7,745 nucleotides of DNA from Faecalimonas sp. (GCA_026169575.1 JAPFCT010000302.1:1-7745), one strand, 5' to 3'; counted from the stretch's first letter, positions 1 through 7,320 are shown. Made by a program: numbers and translations. The notes: generated by a model not told the origin, from the letters alone.

Positions 1-359
1 CGGAAAGATCCAGACAGCTTTTGGAAGAAAATGAACAAGTTTTTATGAAAGCGGCAAAAGAGCGCAAGGTAGAAAAGAAAGAGAAAAAGGTGCGCAAGTC
101 CTCCGAAGTTGCAGGCGAAGCAGATCCGTCACTGTTCGCACGGCTCCGGGAACTGCGACTTACGATCGCAAAAGAAGAGCGGGTTCCTCCTTATATTGTA
201 TTTTCTGATAAAACGCTGGCACATATGTGTATCCTTCGTCCGAAGACAAAAGAAGAAATGCTTCAGGTGACCGGGGTCGGAGAAAAGAAATATGAGAAAT
301 ACGGCGAGCGGTTCCTTGCACTTCTGGCAGCGCTGGAAAAAGGGAATGAAAAAGTGTAG
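1..359 (+). CDS. recQ: RecQ family ATP-dependent DNA helicase, C-terminal fragment (HRDC domain)
   Basis: This is the 3' end of a gene that begins upstream of the window; the frame is open from base 3, giving 118 visible residues ending in TAG at 357-359. The first visible residues (ERSRQLLEENEQVFMK) look like the last strand of the RQC winged-helix domain. A Lys/Glu-rich linker of about 25 residues follows, then an HRDC domain at visible residues about 43-113, shown by the pattern LFARLRELR, then VPPYIVFSDKTL, then TGVGEKKYEKYGERFL. HRDC is a small helical DNA-binding domain found at the C terminus of RecQ helicases, which unwind DNA in 3'-5' direction during recombinational repair. The helicase motor itself is outside the window, so RecQ is inferred from this tail and from the usual domain order. 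A TTG at 21 is only an internal codon, not a likely start. The next gene's Shine-Dalgarno sequence overlaps the stop codon, suggesting one operon. Confidence 0.85.
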   Translation, partial: ERSRQLLEENEQVFMKAAKERKVEKKEKKVRKSSEVAGEADPSLFARLRELRLTIAKEERVPPYIVFSDKTLAHMCILRPKTKEEMLQVTGVGEKKYEKYGERFLALLAALEKGNEKV

Positions 360-371
360 GAGGAAAAGCAG

Positions 372-1070
372 ATGACAGTTGAAGAAGTCAGAAAAAGAAT
401 CGAGGAATTATCAGAACCTTCCTATCAGCAGTTTTCTGCCCGGCTGATCCCAAATGTAAAAGCAGAGAGGATTCGCGGCGTAAGACTTCCGAATCTCAGG
501 AAACTTGCAAAAGAGATCGCAAAGGGAGACTGGAGGGCTTACCTGGAAGAAGGGTCGGAAGTGGAGCGGACATTCGAGGAGACGATGGTCCGGGGACTTG
601 TGATCGGATATGCGAAGATGGAGTGGGAAGAGCGGCACAGCCAGATTTGCCGTTTTCTTCCACAAATTGATAACTGGTCGGTCTGTGACAGCTTTTGCAG
701 CACTTTGAAGCCTGCAAAAAACGATAAGAAAGAGATGTGGACCTTTGTAAAGCAGTGCATGCAGTCGGATCAGGCTTACACAGTCAGATTCGGCGTGGTC
801 ATGACGCTGGATCATTTTCGGGAGGAAATCTATCTGCAAGAAGCATGTTCCTGTTTTGATGAGATCACACTGGAAGATTACTATGTGAAAATGGCAGTGG
901 CATGGGCGGTGTCCATTTATTATGTGCAGTATCCGGAACGGACGATGCAGTATCTCAGGAACAATAAGCTGGATGATTTTACTTACAATAAAGCATTGCA
1001 GAAAATCACAGAATCACTGCGGGTGGGGAAAGAAGAGAAAGAAAAGATCAGAAGTATGAAGCGGAAATAA
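372..1070 (+). CDS. AlkD-like DNA alkylation repair protein (HEAT-like repeat glycosylase)
   Basis: A 232-residue protein of the AlkD family, DNA glycosylases built from tandem HEAT-like helical repeats that remove alkylated bases (3-methyladenine, 7-methylguanine) from DNA in the cytoplasm. The length is close to Bacillus cereus AlkD (about 237). The residues that contact the lesion in that enzyme, as I recall them (Trp109, Asp113, Arg148, Trp187), have good counterparts: W102 and D106 in DNWSVCDSF, R139 in VRFGVVM and W178 in AVAWAVS. The W-to-D and R-to-W spacings are the same. The C-terminal TYNKALQKITES segment is also typical. This suggests an active AlkD-type enzyme rather than a degenerate HEAT protein. 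The start is supported by AGGAGG at 358-363, 8 nt before the ATG and overlapping the recQ stop; the two genes are 12 bp apart and probably co-transcribed. No terminator is evident after the stop. Substrate range is inferred from the family only. Confidence 0.88.
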   Translation: MTVEEVRKRIEELSEPSYQQFSARLIPNVKAERIRGVRLPNLRKLAKEIAKGDWRAYLEEGSEVERTFEETMVRGLVIGYAKMEWEERHSQICRFLPQIDNWSVCDSFCSTLKPAKNDKKEMWTFVKQCMQSDQAYTVRFGVVMTLDHFREEIYLQEACSCFDEITLEDYYVKMAVAWAVSIYYVQYPERTMQYLRNNKLDDFTYNKALQKITESLRVGKEEKEKIRSMKRK

Positions 1071-1089
1071 AAGGCTTTCGCATTATCCG

Positions 1090-1118
1090 TTGACACTCTT
1101 TCTGAAACAACTTATAAT
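1090..1118 (+). promoter_or_regulatory. Consensus sigma-A promoter (TTGACA-17 bp-TATAAT)
   Basis: A perfect -35 hexamer TTGACA lies at 1090-1095 and a perfect -10 hexamer TATAAT at 1113-1118, separated by exactly 17 bp. Transcription would start near 1125, giving a leader of about 100 nt before the ATG at 1228. All twelve consensus bases with the optimal spacing predict a strong housekeeping promoter unless something represses it. It drives the small membrane protein gene and, with read-through of the hairpin at 1704-1740, possibly ispG and polC. I could not recognise a known riboswitch or operator in the leader (1125-1214). Confidence 0.88.
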
Positions 1119-1227
1119 TTACTTACAGCACGGGCGAGAAGTGTATCTGTCCATCATATGTGTAGTAAGTAGGGTTTGTACATAGGTTGGTAAGATGCTT
1201 CAATGACTTGCAGGAAGGAGGGGTAGT

Positions 1228-1689
1228 ATGTTTATTGCAAAGAGCAACGAAGAGAAAAGGAGTATGGCATGGAGAATTGTCATTTCCATAGCGAGTGTAC
1301 TAATTATTTTGATCGGGGCATTTTTCTTGTTTAAGATGTTTACCGGAAATCTGCTGGAAGGAACATGGAAAAGCACCGAACGGCAGCTTGTTCTGACAAT
1401 CAGGGGAAATGGAACACTTCTGGTTGACTGGGAAGAGATTTTCGAGGACGAGAAGATGACGATCGGTATGGAATATCTTTTGGATAAGGACAGTAAGACG
1501 GTGACATTTAAGGCGGATGAGGAGGCTCTTCAGGAAGCAGAAGAGAAATCTGATGGGAAATATACTGCCGATATGCTGGAAACGGCATTGAGTGAGATTA
1601 CAGCCACATACGATTACAGTGTGCAGAACAATCAGCTGACACTGACCGAGCGGGAGTACGGAGAGCAGCTGGTTTTTGATAAAAAATAG
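1228..1689 (+). CDS. Small membrane-anchored protein of unknown function with a lipocalin-like outer domain
   Basis: A 153-residue protein that I cannot assign to a named gene. Residues 1-14 are short and positively charged (ending in RSMAWR), residues about 15-37 form one hydrophobic membrane helix (IVISIASVLIILIGAFFLF), and the rest is polar. The charge pattern predicts the N terminus inside and the C-terminal domain outside the cell. There is no lipobox cysteine and no obvious signal-peptidase site, so it is probably an anchored protein. The outer part begins LLEGTWKSTE and continues with alternating hydrophobic strands (RQLVLTIRGNGTLLVDW, KTVTFKA, NQLTLTEREYGEQLVF), resembling small lipocalin-like or DUF-type domains that open with a GTW motif in Firmicutes. 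A Glu-rich helical stretch lies at about 97-122. The start is well set: AGGAGG at 1216-1221 is 6 nt before the ATG. The gene has its own consensus promoter and a terminator-like hairpin after its stop. Function unknown. Confidence 0.8.
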   Translation: MFIAKSNEEKRSMAWRIVISIASVLIILIGAFFLFKMFTGNLLEGTWKSTERQLVLTIRGNGTLLVDWEEIFEDEKMTIGMEYLLDKDSKTVTFKADEEALQEAEEKSDGKYTADMLETALSEITATYDYSVQNNQLTLTEREYGEQLVFDKK

Positions 1690-1703
1690 TGCAGAAGAAC
1701 ATG

Positions 1704-1740
1704 CCCTCTAAGAGAATGCAGCATTTTCGTAGAGGGTTTT
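1704..1740 (+). terminator. Terminator-like hairpin between the small membrane gene and ispG
   Basis: CCCTCTA at 1704-1710 pairs perfectly with TAGAGGG at 1730-1736. The stem continues inward with one A/G mismatch (1711/1729), a G-C, an A-T and a G-T pair, and then AATG (1715-1718) with CATT (1722-1725) around a CAG loop. That gives about 14 of 15 pairs. It is followed by TTTT at 1737-1740 and then C, so the U-tract is short and termination may be partial. It lies 15 bp after the stop of the upstream gene and only 28 bp before the likely ispG start, leaving no room for a separate promoter. It could be a leaky terminator, an attenuator, or a structure that protects RNA ends or hides a start site. 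Confidence 0.6.
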
Positions 1741-1752
1741 CAAATGGGACGG

Positions 1753-1759
1753 AAAGGAG
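1753..1759 (+). promoter_or_regulatory. Ribosome binding site that decides the ispG start
   Basis: AAAGGAG at 1753-1759 sits 8 nt before the ATG at 1768, the best Shine-Dalgarno placement in this stretch. It favours 1768 over the in-frame ATG at 1744. The upstream ATG has only AGAGGG (1731-1736) at 7 nt spacing, and those bases form the 3' arm of the hairpin at 1704-1736. Confidence 0.7.
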
Positions 1760-1767
1760 CAGTGACC

Positions 1768-2823
1768 ATGACAAGAGAAGAGACAAAAGTGATTCAGATT
1801 GGAACGGTAAAGATCGGAGGAGGCAATCCGGTTGCCATCCAGTCGATGACAAATACAAAGACAGAAGATGTGGAAGCGACTGTGCGGCAGATTCTTGCGC
1901 TGGAGGCGGCAGGATGTCAGATCATCCGCTGTGCAGTGCCGACGATGGAGGCGGCAGAGGCCATCCGGGAGATTAAGAAGCAGATTCACATTCCGCTTGT
2001 AGCGGATATCCACTTTGATTACCGGCTTGCGATCGCTGCCATTGAAAACGGTGCGGATAAGATCCGGATCAATCCGGGAAATATCGGTGACAGAAGCAGG
2101 GTGCAGGCGGTTGTCGATAAGGCGAAGGAACACAATATTCCGATCCGCGTTGGGGTCAACAGCGGATCTCTGGAGAAACCACTTCTGGAGAAATATGGCG
2201 GTGTGACCGCGGAGGGAATCGTGGAAAGCGCAATGGATAAGGTGCATCTGATCGAGGAGATGGGGTATGATAATCTTGTTGTCAGCATTAAATCCTCAGA
2301 TGTCCTGATGTGTGTCAAAGCACATGAACTGATCGCGAAGCAGTGTCCGTATCCGCTGCATGTGGGCATCACAGAGTCCGGCACAGTGTTGTCCGGCAAC
2401 ATCAAGTCTTCGGTCGGACTGGGGATTATTTTGTACCAGGGAATCGGGGATACGATCCGTGTGTCGCTGACCGGAGATCCGCTGGAGGAGATCAAGTCTG
2501 CAAAATTAATCTTAAAGACACTGGGACTTCGCAAGGGTGGCATTGAAGTTGTATCCTGTCCGACTTGCGGAAGAACGAAGATCGATCTGATCGGGCTGGC
2601 TAATCAGGTGGAAAATATGGTGGCAGATATTCCGCTTGATATCAAGGTCGCTGTGATGGGCTGTGTGGTAAATGGACCGGGGGAAGCGAAAGAGGCGGAC
2701 ATCGGAATCGCCGGAGGAATCGGAGAAGGGCTTCTGATCAAAAAGGGAGAAATTATCAAAAAGGTCAAAGAAGATCAGCTTTTAACCGTGTTAAGAGAAG
2801 AACTTTTGAACTGGAATGAATAG
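1768..2823 (+). CDS. ispG: 4-hydroxy-3-methylbut-2-en-1-yl diphosphate synthase (IspG/GcpE)
   Basis: IspG is the iron-sulphur enzyme of the MEP isoprenoid pathway that reductively opens 2-C-methyl-D-erythritol 2,4-cyclodiphosphate to HMBPP, the step before IspH. The protein is 351 residues from the ATG at 1768, the usual size for the short bacterial form. The N-terminal TIM-barrel part carries family signatures such as GGGNPVAIQSMTNTKTEDVEATV (here split as GGGNPVAIQSM and TNTKTEDVEATV), ADIHFDYRLA, RINPGNIG, RVGVNSGSLE and HVGITESG. The C-terminal part holds the [4Fe-4S] ligands: C264 and C267 in SCPTCGR, C299 in GCVVNGPGE, and the glutamate ligand E306 seven residues later, the spacing found in the Thermus enzyme. 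The ATG at 1744 would add MGRKGAVT, which does not look like the family. polC follows 18 bp downstream, a conserved pairing in Clostridia. No own promoter is visible just upstream. Confidence 0.96.
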   Translation: MTREETKVIQIGTVKIGGGNPVAIQSMTNTKTEDVEATVRQILALEAAGCQIIRCAVPTMEAAEAIREIKKQIHIPLVADIHFDYRLAIAAIENGADKIRINPGNIGDRSRVQAVVDKAKEHNIPIRVGVNSGSLEKPLLEKYGGVTAEGIVESAMDKVHLIEEMGYDNLVVSIKSSDVLMCVKAHELIAKQCPYPLHVGITESGTVLSGNIKSSVGLGIILYQGIGDTIRVSLTGDPLEEIKSAKLILKTLGLRKGGIEVVSCPTCGRTKIDLIGLANQVENMVADIPLDIKVAVMGCVVNGPGEAKEADIGIAGGIGEGLLIKKGEIIKKVKEDQLLTVLREELLNWNE

Positions 2824-2841
2824 AAGGATGGCAGACGATAC

Positions 2842-5800
2842 ATGGGAAAATTATTTTTTGATGTATTTCCGACATTAAAAGTAAATAAAGAGTATGAGAA
2901 CCTTTTCAGAGAAGTGGAGGTGACGAAGGTCACGACCACTTCTCTGAGAGATTTTATACGGGTACATATGTGCAGTACGCATCTGATCGCAAAACAGTCC
3001 ATCTGCAAGATGGAGGAGATGATCCGGGAGCAGCTGTTTGGTCATACGCAGATTCAGATTGAACTGGTGGAGACGTATCAGCTCTCGGAACTTTACACTC
3101 CGGAAAATCTGATGCGGGAGTACCGGGACAGTATTTTGTATGAACTTCAGCGGCAGAGTATGCTAGAGTATAATATGTTTCAAAATGCGGTCTGTACATT
3201 TGAAGACACGCAGACTCTTTGCATTGAGATGGCAGACTCCATTGTGGCAGAAGGGAAAAAGGATGCGATAGTAGGGACCATTGACCGGATTTTTAATGAG
3301 CGGTGTCAGGTTCCGACAAAGATCAAAGTACTGTACCGGGAGCCGAAAGAAAGCAAGAATAAGAAACATGGAGAAATCCGGATCCAGCAGGAGGTAGATG
3401 CAATCCTGGAGCAGAATGCAAGCCTTCATGAGGAAAAGATCGCGCAGAAGAAGGAAAAGGCAGAAGGGGCAAAGAAGCAGGGAAGTGCTCCGAAGCAGGA
3501 GAAAGCGTCTGCAGAACCGAAGAAAAAGGAATTTCCAAAGCGGGAATTTCAGAAAAAGGAATTCTATCGTTCGCCGAAGCGTTCCGACAATCCGGATGTA
3601 CTATATGGAAGAGATTTTGAGGATGAGGCAATCCCGCTTTCCGATGTGGTCGGAGAGATGGGTGAGATCACGATCCGCGGAAAGATTCTGAAGCTGGAGA
3701 CAAGAGAAATCCGAAATGAGAAGACGATCGTCATGTTTGCGATCACAGATTTCACAGATACGATCATGGTAAAGATGTTCACGCGAAATGAACAGCTTCC
3801 GGAGATTCTGGCAGGGATTAAAAAGGGAGCCTTTTTGAAGATCAAAGGGGTGACGACGATCGATAAATTCGATGGAGAGCTGACGATCGGTTCGGTTGTG
3901 GGTATTCGCAAGATCAGTGATTTTACAACGACGCGGAAGGATACCAGCCCGGAGAAGCGTGTGGAGCTTCACTGCCACACGAAAATGAGTGACATGGATG
4001 GGGTATCTGAAGCGCAGGCGCTTGTGGCGAGAGCACATGACTGGGGACATCAGGCGATCGCGATCACGGACCACGGCGTAGTGCAGGCATTCCCGGATGC
4101 CAATCACTATGTGGAACGTCTGGATAAGGATGACCCGTTTAAGATCATTTACGGAGTGGAGGCATATCTTGTCGATGATCTGACAGAGATTGCCGTGAAT
4201 GAGCAGGGACAGACACTGGATGACACGTTTATTGTATTTGATATTGAGACAACCGGATTCAGTGCGGCAGAAGACCGGATCATAGAGATCGGGGCGGTAA
4301 AGATTACGGACGGAGTGATCGTGGACCGGTTCAGCACCTTTGTTAATCCGGAGGTCCCGATCCCGTTTGAGATCCAGCAGCTCACGCACATCACCGATGA
4401 CATGGTACTGGAGGCTCCAAAGATCGAGGAGGCGCTTCCGGCATTTCTAGACTTTGTCGGTGAATCTGCGCTTGTGGCGCACAATGCAGGATTTGATGTG
4501 GGATTTATTGAGCAGAACTGTGCAAGACTTGGAAGAAGCCGGACATTTACCTCGGTAGACACTGTGGGACTTGCCCGCGTACTGCTTCCGACCTTGTCTA
4601 AATATAAGCTGAACATTGTGGCGAAAGCATTAAATATTTCTCTGGAAAATCATCACCGTGCCGTGGATGATGCGGCGGCGACGGCGGAAATCTATGTGAA
4701 ATTTATCGAAATGTTAAAAGAGCGGGGGATGACGACTTTAAAAGAAGTCAATGCATTTGGGGATATGAACCCGGATGCGATCAAGAAAATGCCGACCTAC
4801 CATGCGATCATCCTCGCAAAAAATGAAGTGGGAAGAGTGAATCTGTATACGCTTGTCTCCCTCTCGCACTTAAAATATTTCGCGAGACGTCCGAGAATCC
4901 CGAAAAGCGAATTTAACAAGTACCGGGAAGGGCTGATCCTCGGAAGCGCCTGTGAGGCGGGCGAATTATACCGGGCGCTTCTGGATGGAAAATCGGAGGA
5001 GACGATCGCAAAGATCGTAGATTATTACGATTATCTGGAAATTCAGCCGATCGGAAACAACGCATTTATGATCGCCAGCGAAAAGCAGAGAAACATTAAG
5101 AGCGAGGAAGATTTAAAGGACATGAACCGGAGGATCGTACAGCTTGGCGAGAAGTTCCAGAAGCCGGTTGTCGCAACCTGTGATGTGCATTTCATGGATC
5201 CGGACAGTGAGGTTTACCGGAGGATCATTATGACCGGAAAGGGATTTTCCGATGCGGATAGTCAGCCGCCGCTGTATCTGCGGACAACGGAAGAGATGCT
5301 CGAAGAATTTGCTTACCTCGGCTCCAAGAAGGCGGAGGAAGTCGTGATCACAAATACAAATAAGATCGCCGATTCCATCGAGCGGATTTCCCCGGTGAGG
5401 CCCGATAAGTGTCCTCCGGTCATTGAAGATTCGGATCAGACACTGCGGAATATCTGCTATGACAAGGCGCATAGTATGTACGGGGAAGAACTTCCGGAGA
5501 TTGTTGTGGAGCGCCTTGAGAGGGAGCTGAACTCGATCATTTCCAATGGATTCGCCGTGATGTACATTATCGCGCAGAAGCTGGTGTGGAAATCAAACGA
5601 GGATGGGTATCTCGTAGGCTCCAGAGGTTCTGTCGGCTCTTCTTTCGTGGCGACAATGGCGGGAATTACGGAGGTAAACCCGCTCAGTCCGCATTATTAC
5701 TGTACCAACTGTCATTACAGTGATTTTGAGTCGGAGGAAGTCCGTGCGTTTGCCGGAGGATGTGGATGGGATATGCCGGATAAAGTATGTCCGAACTGCG

Positions 5801-7320
5801 GACAGCCGCTTGTCAAGGATGGATTTGATATTCCGTTTGAGACATTCCTCGGATTTAAAGGAAATAAAGAGCCGGATATCGACCTGAACTTCTCGGGAGA
5901 TTACCAGAGTAATGCACATAAGTATACGGAGGTCATTTTCGGGGAAGGGCAGACGTACCGTGCCGGGACGATCGGAACACTGGCGGAGAAGACGGCGTTT
6001 GGGTTTGTGAAAAATTATTACGAGGAGCATGGAAGCCGGAAGCGAAAATGCGAGATCGAGCGAATCGTGGAAGGGTGTACCGGGATCCGGCGGAGCACCG
6101 GGCAGCATCCGGGAGGGATCATTGTACTGCCTCACGGGGAGAATATCAATTCTTTCACACCGGTGCAGCATCCGGCGAACGATATGACGACAGACATTAT
6201 CACGACACATTTTGACTACCACTCGATCGACCACAACTTGCTGAAGCTTGATATTCTCGGGCACGATGATCCGACGATGATCAAGATGCTGGAGGAACTT
6301 GTGGAGCAGCTGACCGGAAAGCCGTTTAAAGCGACAGAGATTCCTCTGGATGATCCGGGGGTGATGCAGCTTTTTGCGGATACGGGATCTCTCGGGATCA
6401 AGCCGTCAGATATCGGAGGATGTCCGGTGGGATGCCTTGGAATCCCGGAGTTTGGAACCGATTTCGTTATCCAGATGGTTGTAGATACAAAGCCAAAGAC
6501 GTTGTCTGACCTGATCCGTATCTCCGGGTTGTCCCACGGTACTGATGTGTGGCTGAACAATGCACAGACATTGATCCAGGAAGGAAAAGCGACGATTTCC
6601 ACGGCAATCTGTACCCGTGACGATATTATGACGTATCTGATCAATACCGGGATGGAAAGTGAACTGTCCTTTACGATCATGGAGAGTGTCCGTAAGGGAA
6701 AAGGGCTGAAGCCGGAGTGGGAAGAAGCGATGAAGGCAGCAGGTGTTCCTGACTGGTATATCTGGTCGTGTAAGAAGATCAAATATATGTTCCCGAAAGC
6801 CCATGCGGCGGCCTATGTCATGATGGCATACCGGATTGCCTACTGTAAAGTCAACTATCCGCTGGCATATTATGCGGCATATTTTAGTATCCGTGCCTCT
6901 GCATTTTCCTATGAACTGATGTGTCAGGGCAAGGAAAAACTGGAGTTTTATCTCCGGGACTACAAGAACCGTTCGGATTCTCTGAGTAAAAAGGATCAGG
7001 ACACGCTCAAAGATATGCGGATCGTGCAGGAGATGTATGCGAGAGGATATGAATTCCTTCCGCTTGACATTTACCGGGCGAAGGCGACAAAATTTCAGAT
7101 CATCGACGGCAAGTTGATGCCGCCGCTCTCCAGCATCGAAGGAATGGGGGATAAGGCGGCGGAAGCAGTAGAGATGGCGGCAGAAGACGGCCCATATCTC
7201 TCCAGAGATGATTTCAGACAGCGGACAAAGGTTAGCAAGACGGTCATTGACTTTATGGCAGATTTGGGGATGTTCGGGGATCTGCCGGAGACGAACCAGC
7301 TGTCGCTGTTTGATTTGTAA
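2842..7320 (+). CDS. polC: DNA polymerase III alpha subunit, Gram-positive type (PolC)
   Basis: PolC is the main replicative DNA polymerase of Firmicutes, working at the fork with the DnaN clamp and clamp loader. At 1492 residues it is somewhat longer than Bacillus subtilis PolC (about 1437). Domains in order: N-terminal domain (about 1-165); a Lys/Glu/Gln-rich linker (about 170-262); an OB fold (about 266-358); a PHP domain split by the exonuclease, with H377-C-H379 and D410-H411; a DEDDh 3'-5' proofreading exonuclease (about 455-625) with D467/E469, HNAGFD at 547-552 and H605/D610; the rest of PHP; then the polymerase core with GSRGSVGSS (926-934), a zinc-binding region (C954, C957, C983, C986, plus an extra C974) and catalytic aspartates D1012 and D1014 (PDIDLNF) and D1137 (KLDILGHDD). 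A helix-hairpin-helix-like segment lies near 1430-1450. The end QLSLFDL (1486-1492) is a clamp-binding motif. Every motif checked is intact. AAGGA at 2824-2828 is rather far (13 nt) from the ATG; the protein start MGKLFFDVFPTLKV fits the family. Confidence 0.97.
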   Translation: MGKLFFDVFPTLKVNKEYENLFREVEVTKVTTTSLRDFIRVHMCSTHLIAKQSICKMEEMIREQLFGHTQIQIELVETYQLSELYTPENLMREYRDSILYELQRQSMLEYNMFQNAVCTFEDTQTLCIEMADSIVAEGKKDAIVGTIDRIFNERCQVPTKIKVLYREPKESKNKKHGEIRIQQEVDAILEQNASLHEEKIAQKKEKAEGAKKQGSAPKQEKASAEPKKKEFPKREFQKKEFYRSPKRSDNPDVLYGRDFEDEAIPLSDVVGEMGEITIRGKILKLETREIRNEKTIVMFAITDFTDTIMVKMFTRNEQLPEILAGIKKGAFLKIKGVTTIDKFDGELTIGSVVGIRKISDFTTTRKDTSPEKRVELHCHTKMSDMDGVSEAQALVARAHDWGHQAIAITDHGVVQAFPDANHYVERLDKDDPFKIIYGVEAYLVDDLTEIAVNEQGQTLDDTFIVFDIETTGFSAAEDRIIEIGAVKITDGVIVDRFSTFVNPEVPIPFEIQQLTHITDDMVLEAPKIEEALPAFLDFVGESALVAHNAGFDVGFIEQNCARLGRSRTFTSVDTVGLARVLLPTLSKYKLNIVAKALNISLENHHRAVDDAAATAEIYVKFIEMLKERGMTTLKEVNAFGDMNPDAIKKMPTYHAIILAKNEVGRVNLYTLVSLSHLKYFARRPRIPKSEFNKYREGLILGSACEAGELYRALLDGKSEETIAKIVDYYDYLEIQPIGNNAFMIASEKQRNIKSEEDLKDMNRRIVQLGEKFQKPVVATCDVHFMDPDSEVYRRIIMTGKGFSDADSQPPLYLRTTEEMLEEFAYLGSKKAEEVVITNTNKIADSIERISPVRPDKCPPVIEDSDQTLRNICYDKAHSMYGEELPEIVVERLERELNSIISNGFAVMYIIAQKLVWKSNEDGYLVGSRGSVGSSFVATMAGITEVNPLSPHYYCTNCHYSDFESEEVRAFAGGCGWDMPDKVCPNCGQPLVKDGFDIPFETFLGFKGNKEPDIDLNFSGDYQSNAHKYTEVIFGEGQTYRAGTIGTLAEKTAFGFVKNYYEEHGSRKRKCEIERIVEGCTGIRRSTGQHPGGIIVLPHGENINSFTPVQHPANDMTTDIITTHFDYHSIDHNLLKLDILGHDDPTMIKMLEELVEQLTGKPFKATEIPLDDPGVMQLFADTGSLGIKPSDIGGCPVGCLGIPEFGTDFVIQMVVDTKPKTLSDLIRISGLSHGTDVWLNNAQTLIQEGKATISTAICTRDDIMTYLINTGMESELSFTIMESVRKGKGLKPEWEEAMKAAGVPDWYIWSCKKIKYMFPKAHAAAYVMMAYRIAYCKVNYPLAYYAAYFSIRASAFSYELMCQGKEKLEFYLRDYKNRSDSLSKKDQDTLKDMRIVQEMYARGYEFLPLDIYRAKATKFQIIDGKLMPPLSSIEGMGDKAAEAVEMAAEDGPYLSRDDFRQRTKVSKTVIDFMADLGMFGDLPETNQLSLFDL
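2903..2950 (+). repeat. Long inverted repeat (hairpin) inside the 5' end of polC
   Basis: CAGAGAAGTGG at 2907-2917 is the exact reverse complement of CCACTTCTCTG at 2936-2946. Four further outer pairs (2903-2906 with 2947-2950, two of them G-T) extend the stem to 15. Inside, after a 2x2 internal loop, GTGAC (2920-2924) pairs with GTCAC (2929-2933) around a GAAG loop. The RNA would form a 48-nt rod starting about 60 nt after the polC start codon. It encodes part of the N-terminal domain (FREVEVTKVTTTSLRD), so it may be coincidental, but the pairing is unusually complete for coding sequence. Confidence 0.7.
3520..3564 (+). repeat. Three tandem 15-bp units in the PolC linker
   Basis: Codons 227-241 of polC form three consecutive pentapeptides, KKKEF, PKREF and QKKEF, encoded by three imperfect 15-bp direct repeats (3520-3534, 3535-3549, 3550-3564). 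They lie at the end of the Lys/Glu-rich linker between the N-terminal domain and the OB fold. Such linkers vary in length in PolC proteins; the repeat probably arose by slippage and likely forms a flexible, positively charged tether. Confidence 0.75.

Noticed and set aside
1060..1086. Possible weak hairpin after the AlkD-like gene (GCGGAAA with TTTCGC)
   Set aside because: The stem has a bulge, is very short and has no T-run, so it is not reported as a terminator.
1744..1767. ATG at 1744 as the ispG start
   Set aside because: The better Shine-Dalgarno is 8 nt before the ATG at 1768, the extra residues do not resemble the family N terminus, and its own ribosome binding site lies in the hairpin arm. 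It is kept only as an alternative in the findings.
1708..2247. A 179-codon - strand frame across the ispG 5' region
   Set aside because: It overlaps the well-supported ispG gene and has composition typical of an antisense shadow (rich in Arg, His, Leu, Cys).
4054..4065. Overlapping palindromes GCGATCGC and CGATCG in the PHP region of polC
   Set aside because: They arise from common Ala-Ile-Ala-Ile codons; a single occurrence of such a short palindrome means little outside genomes where it is abundant.
3601..4389. A 262-codon open frame on the - strand inside polC, and similar long antisense frames at 5593-6264 and 6216-6782
   Set aside because: They lie fully inside the intact polC frame, encode no recognisable protein, lack convincing ribosome binding sites, and are a by-product of polC codon use.
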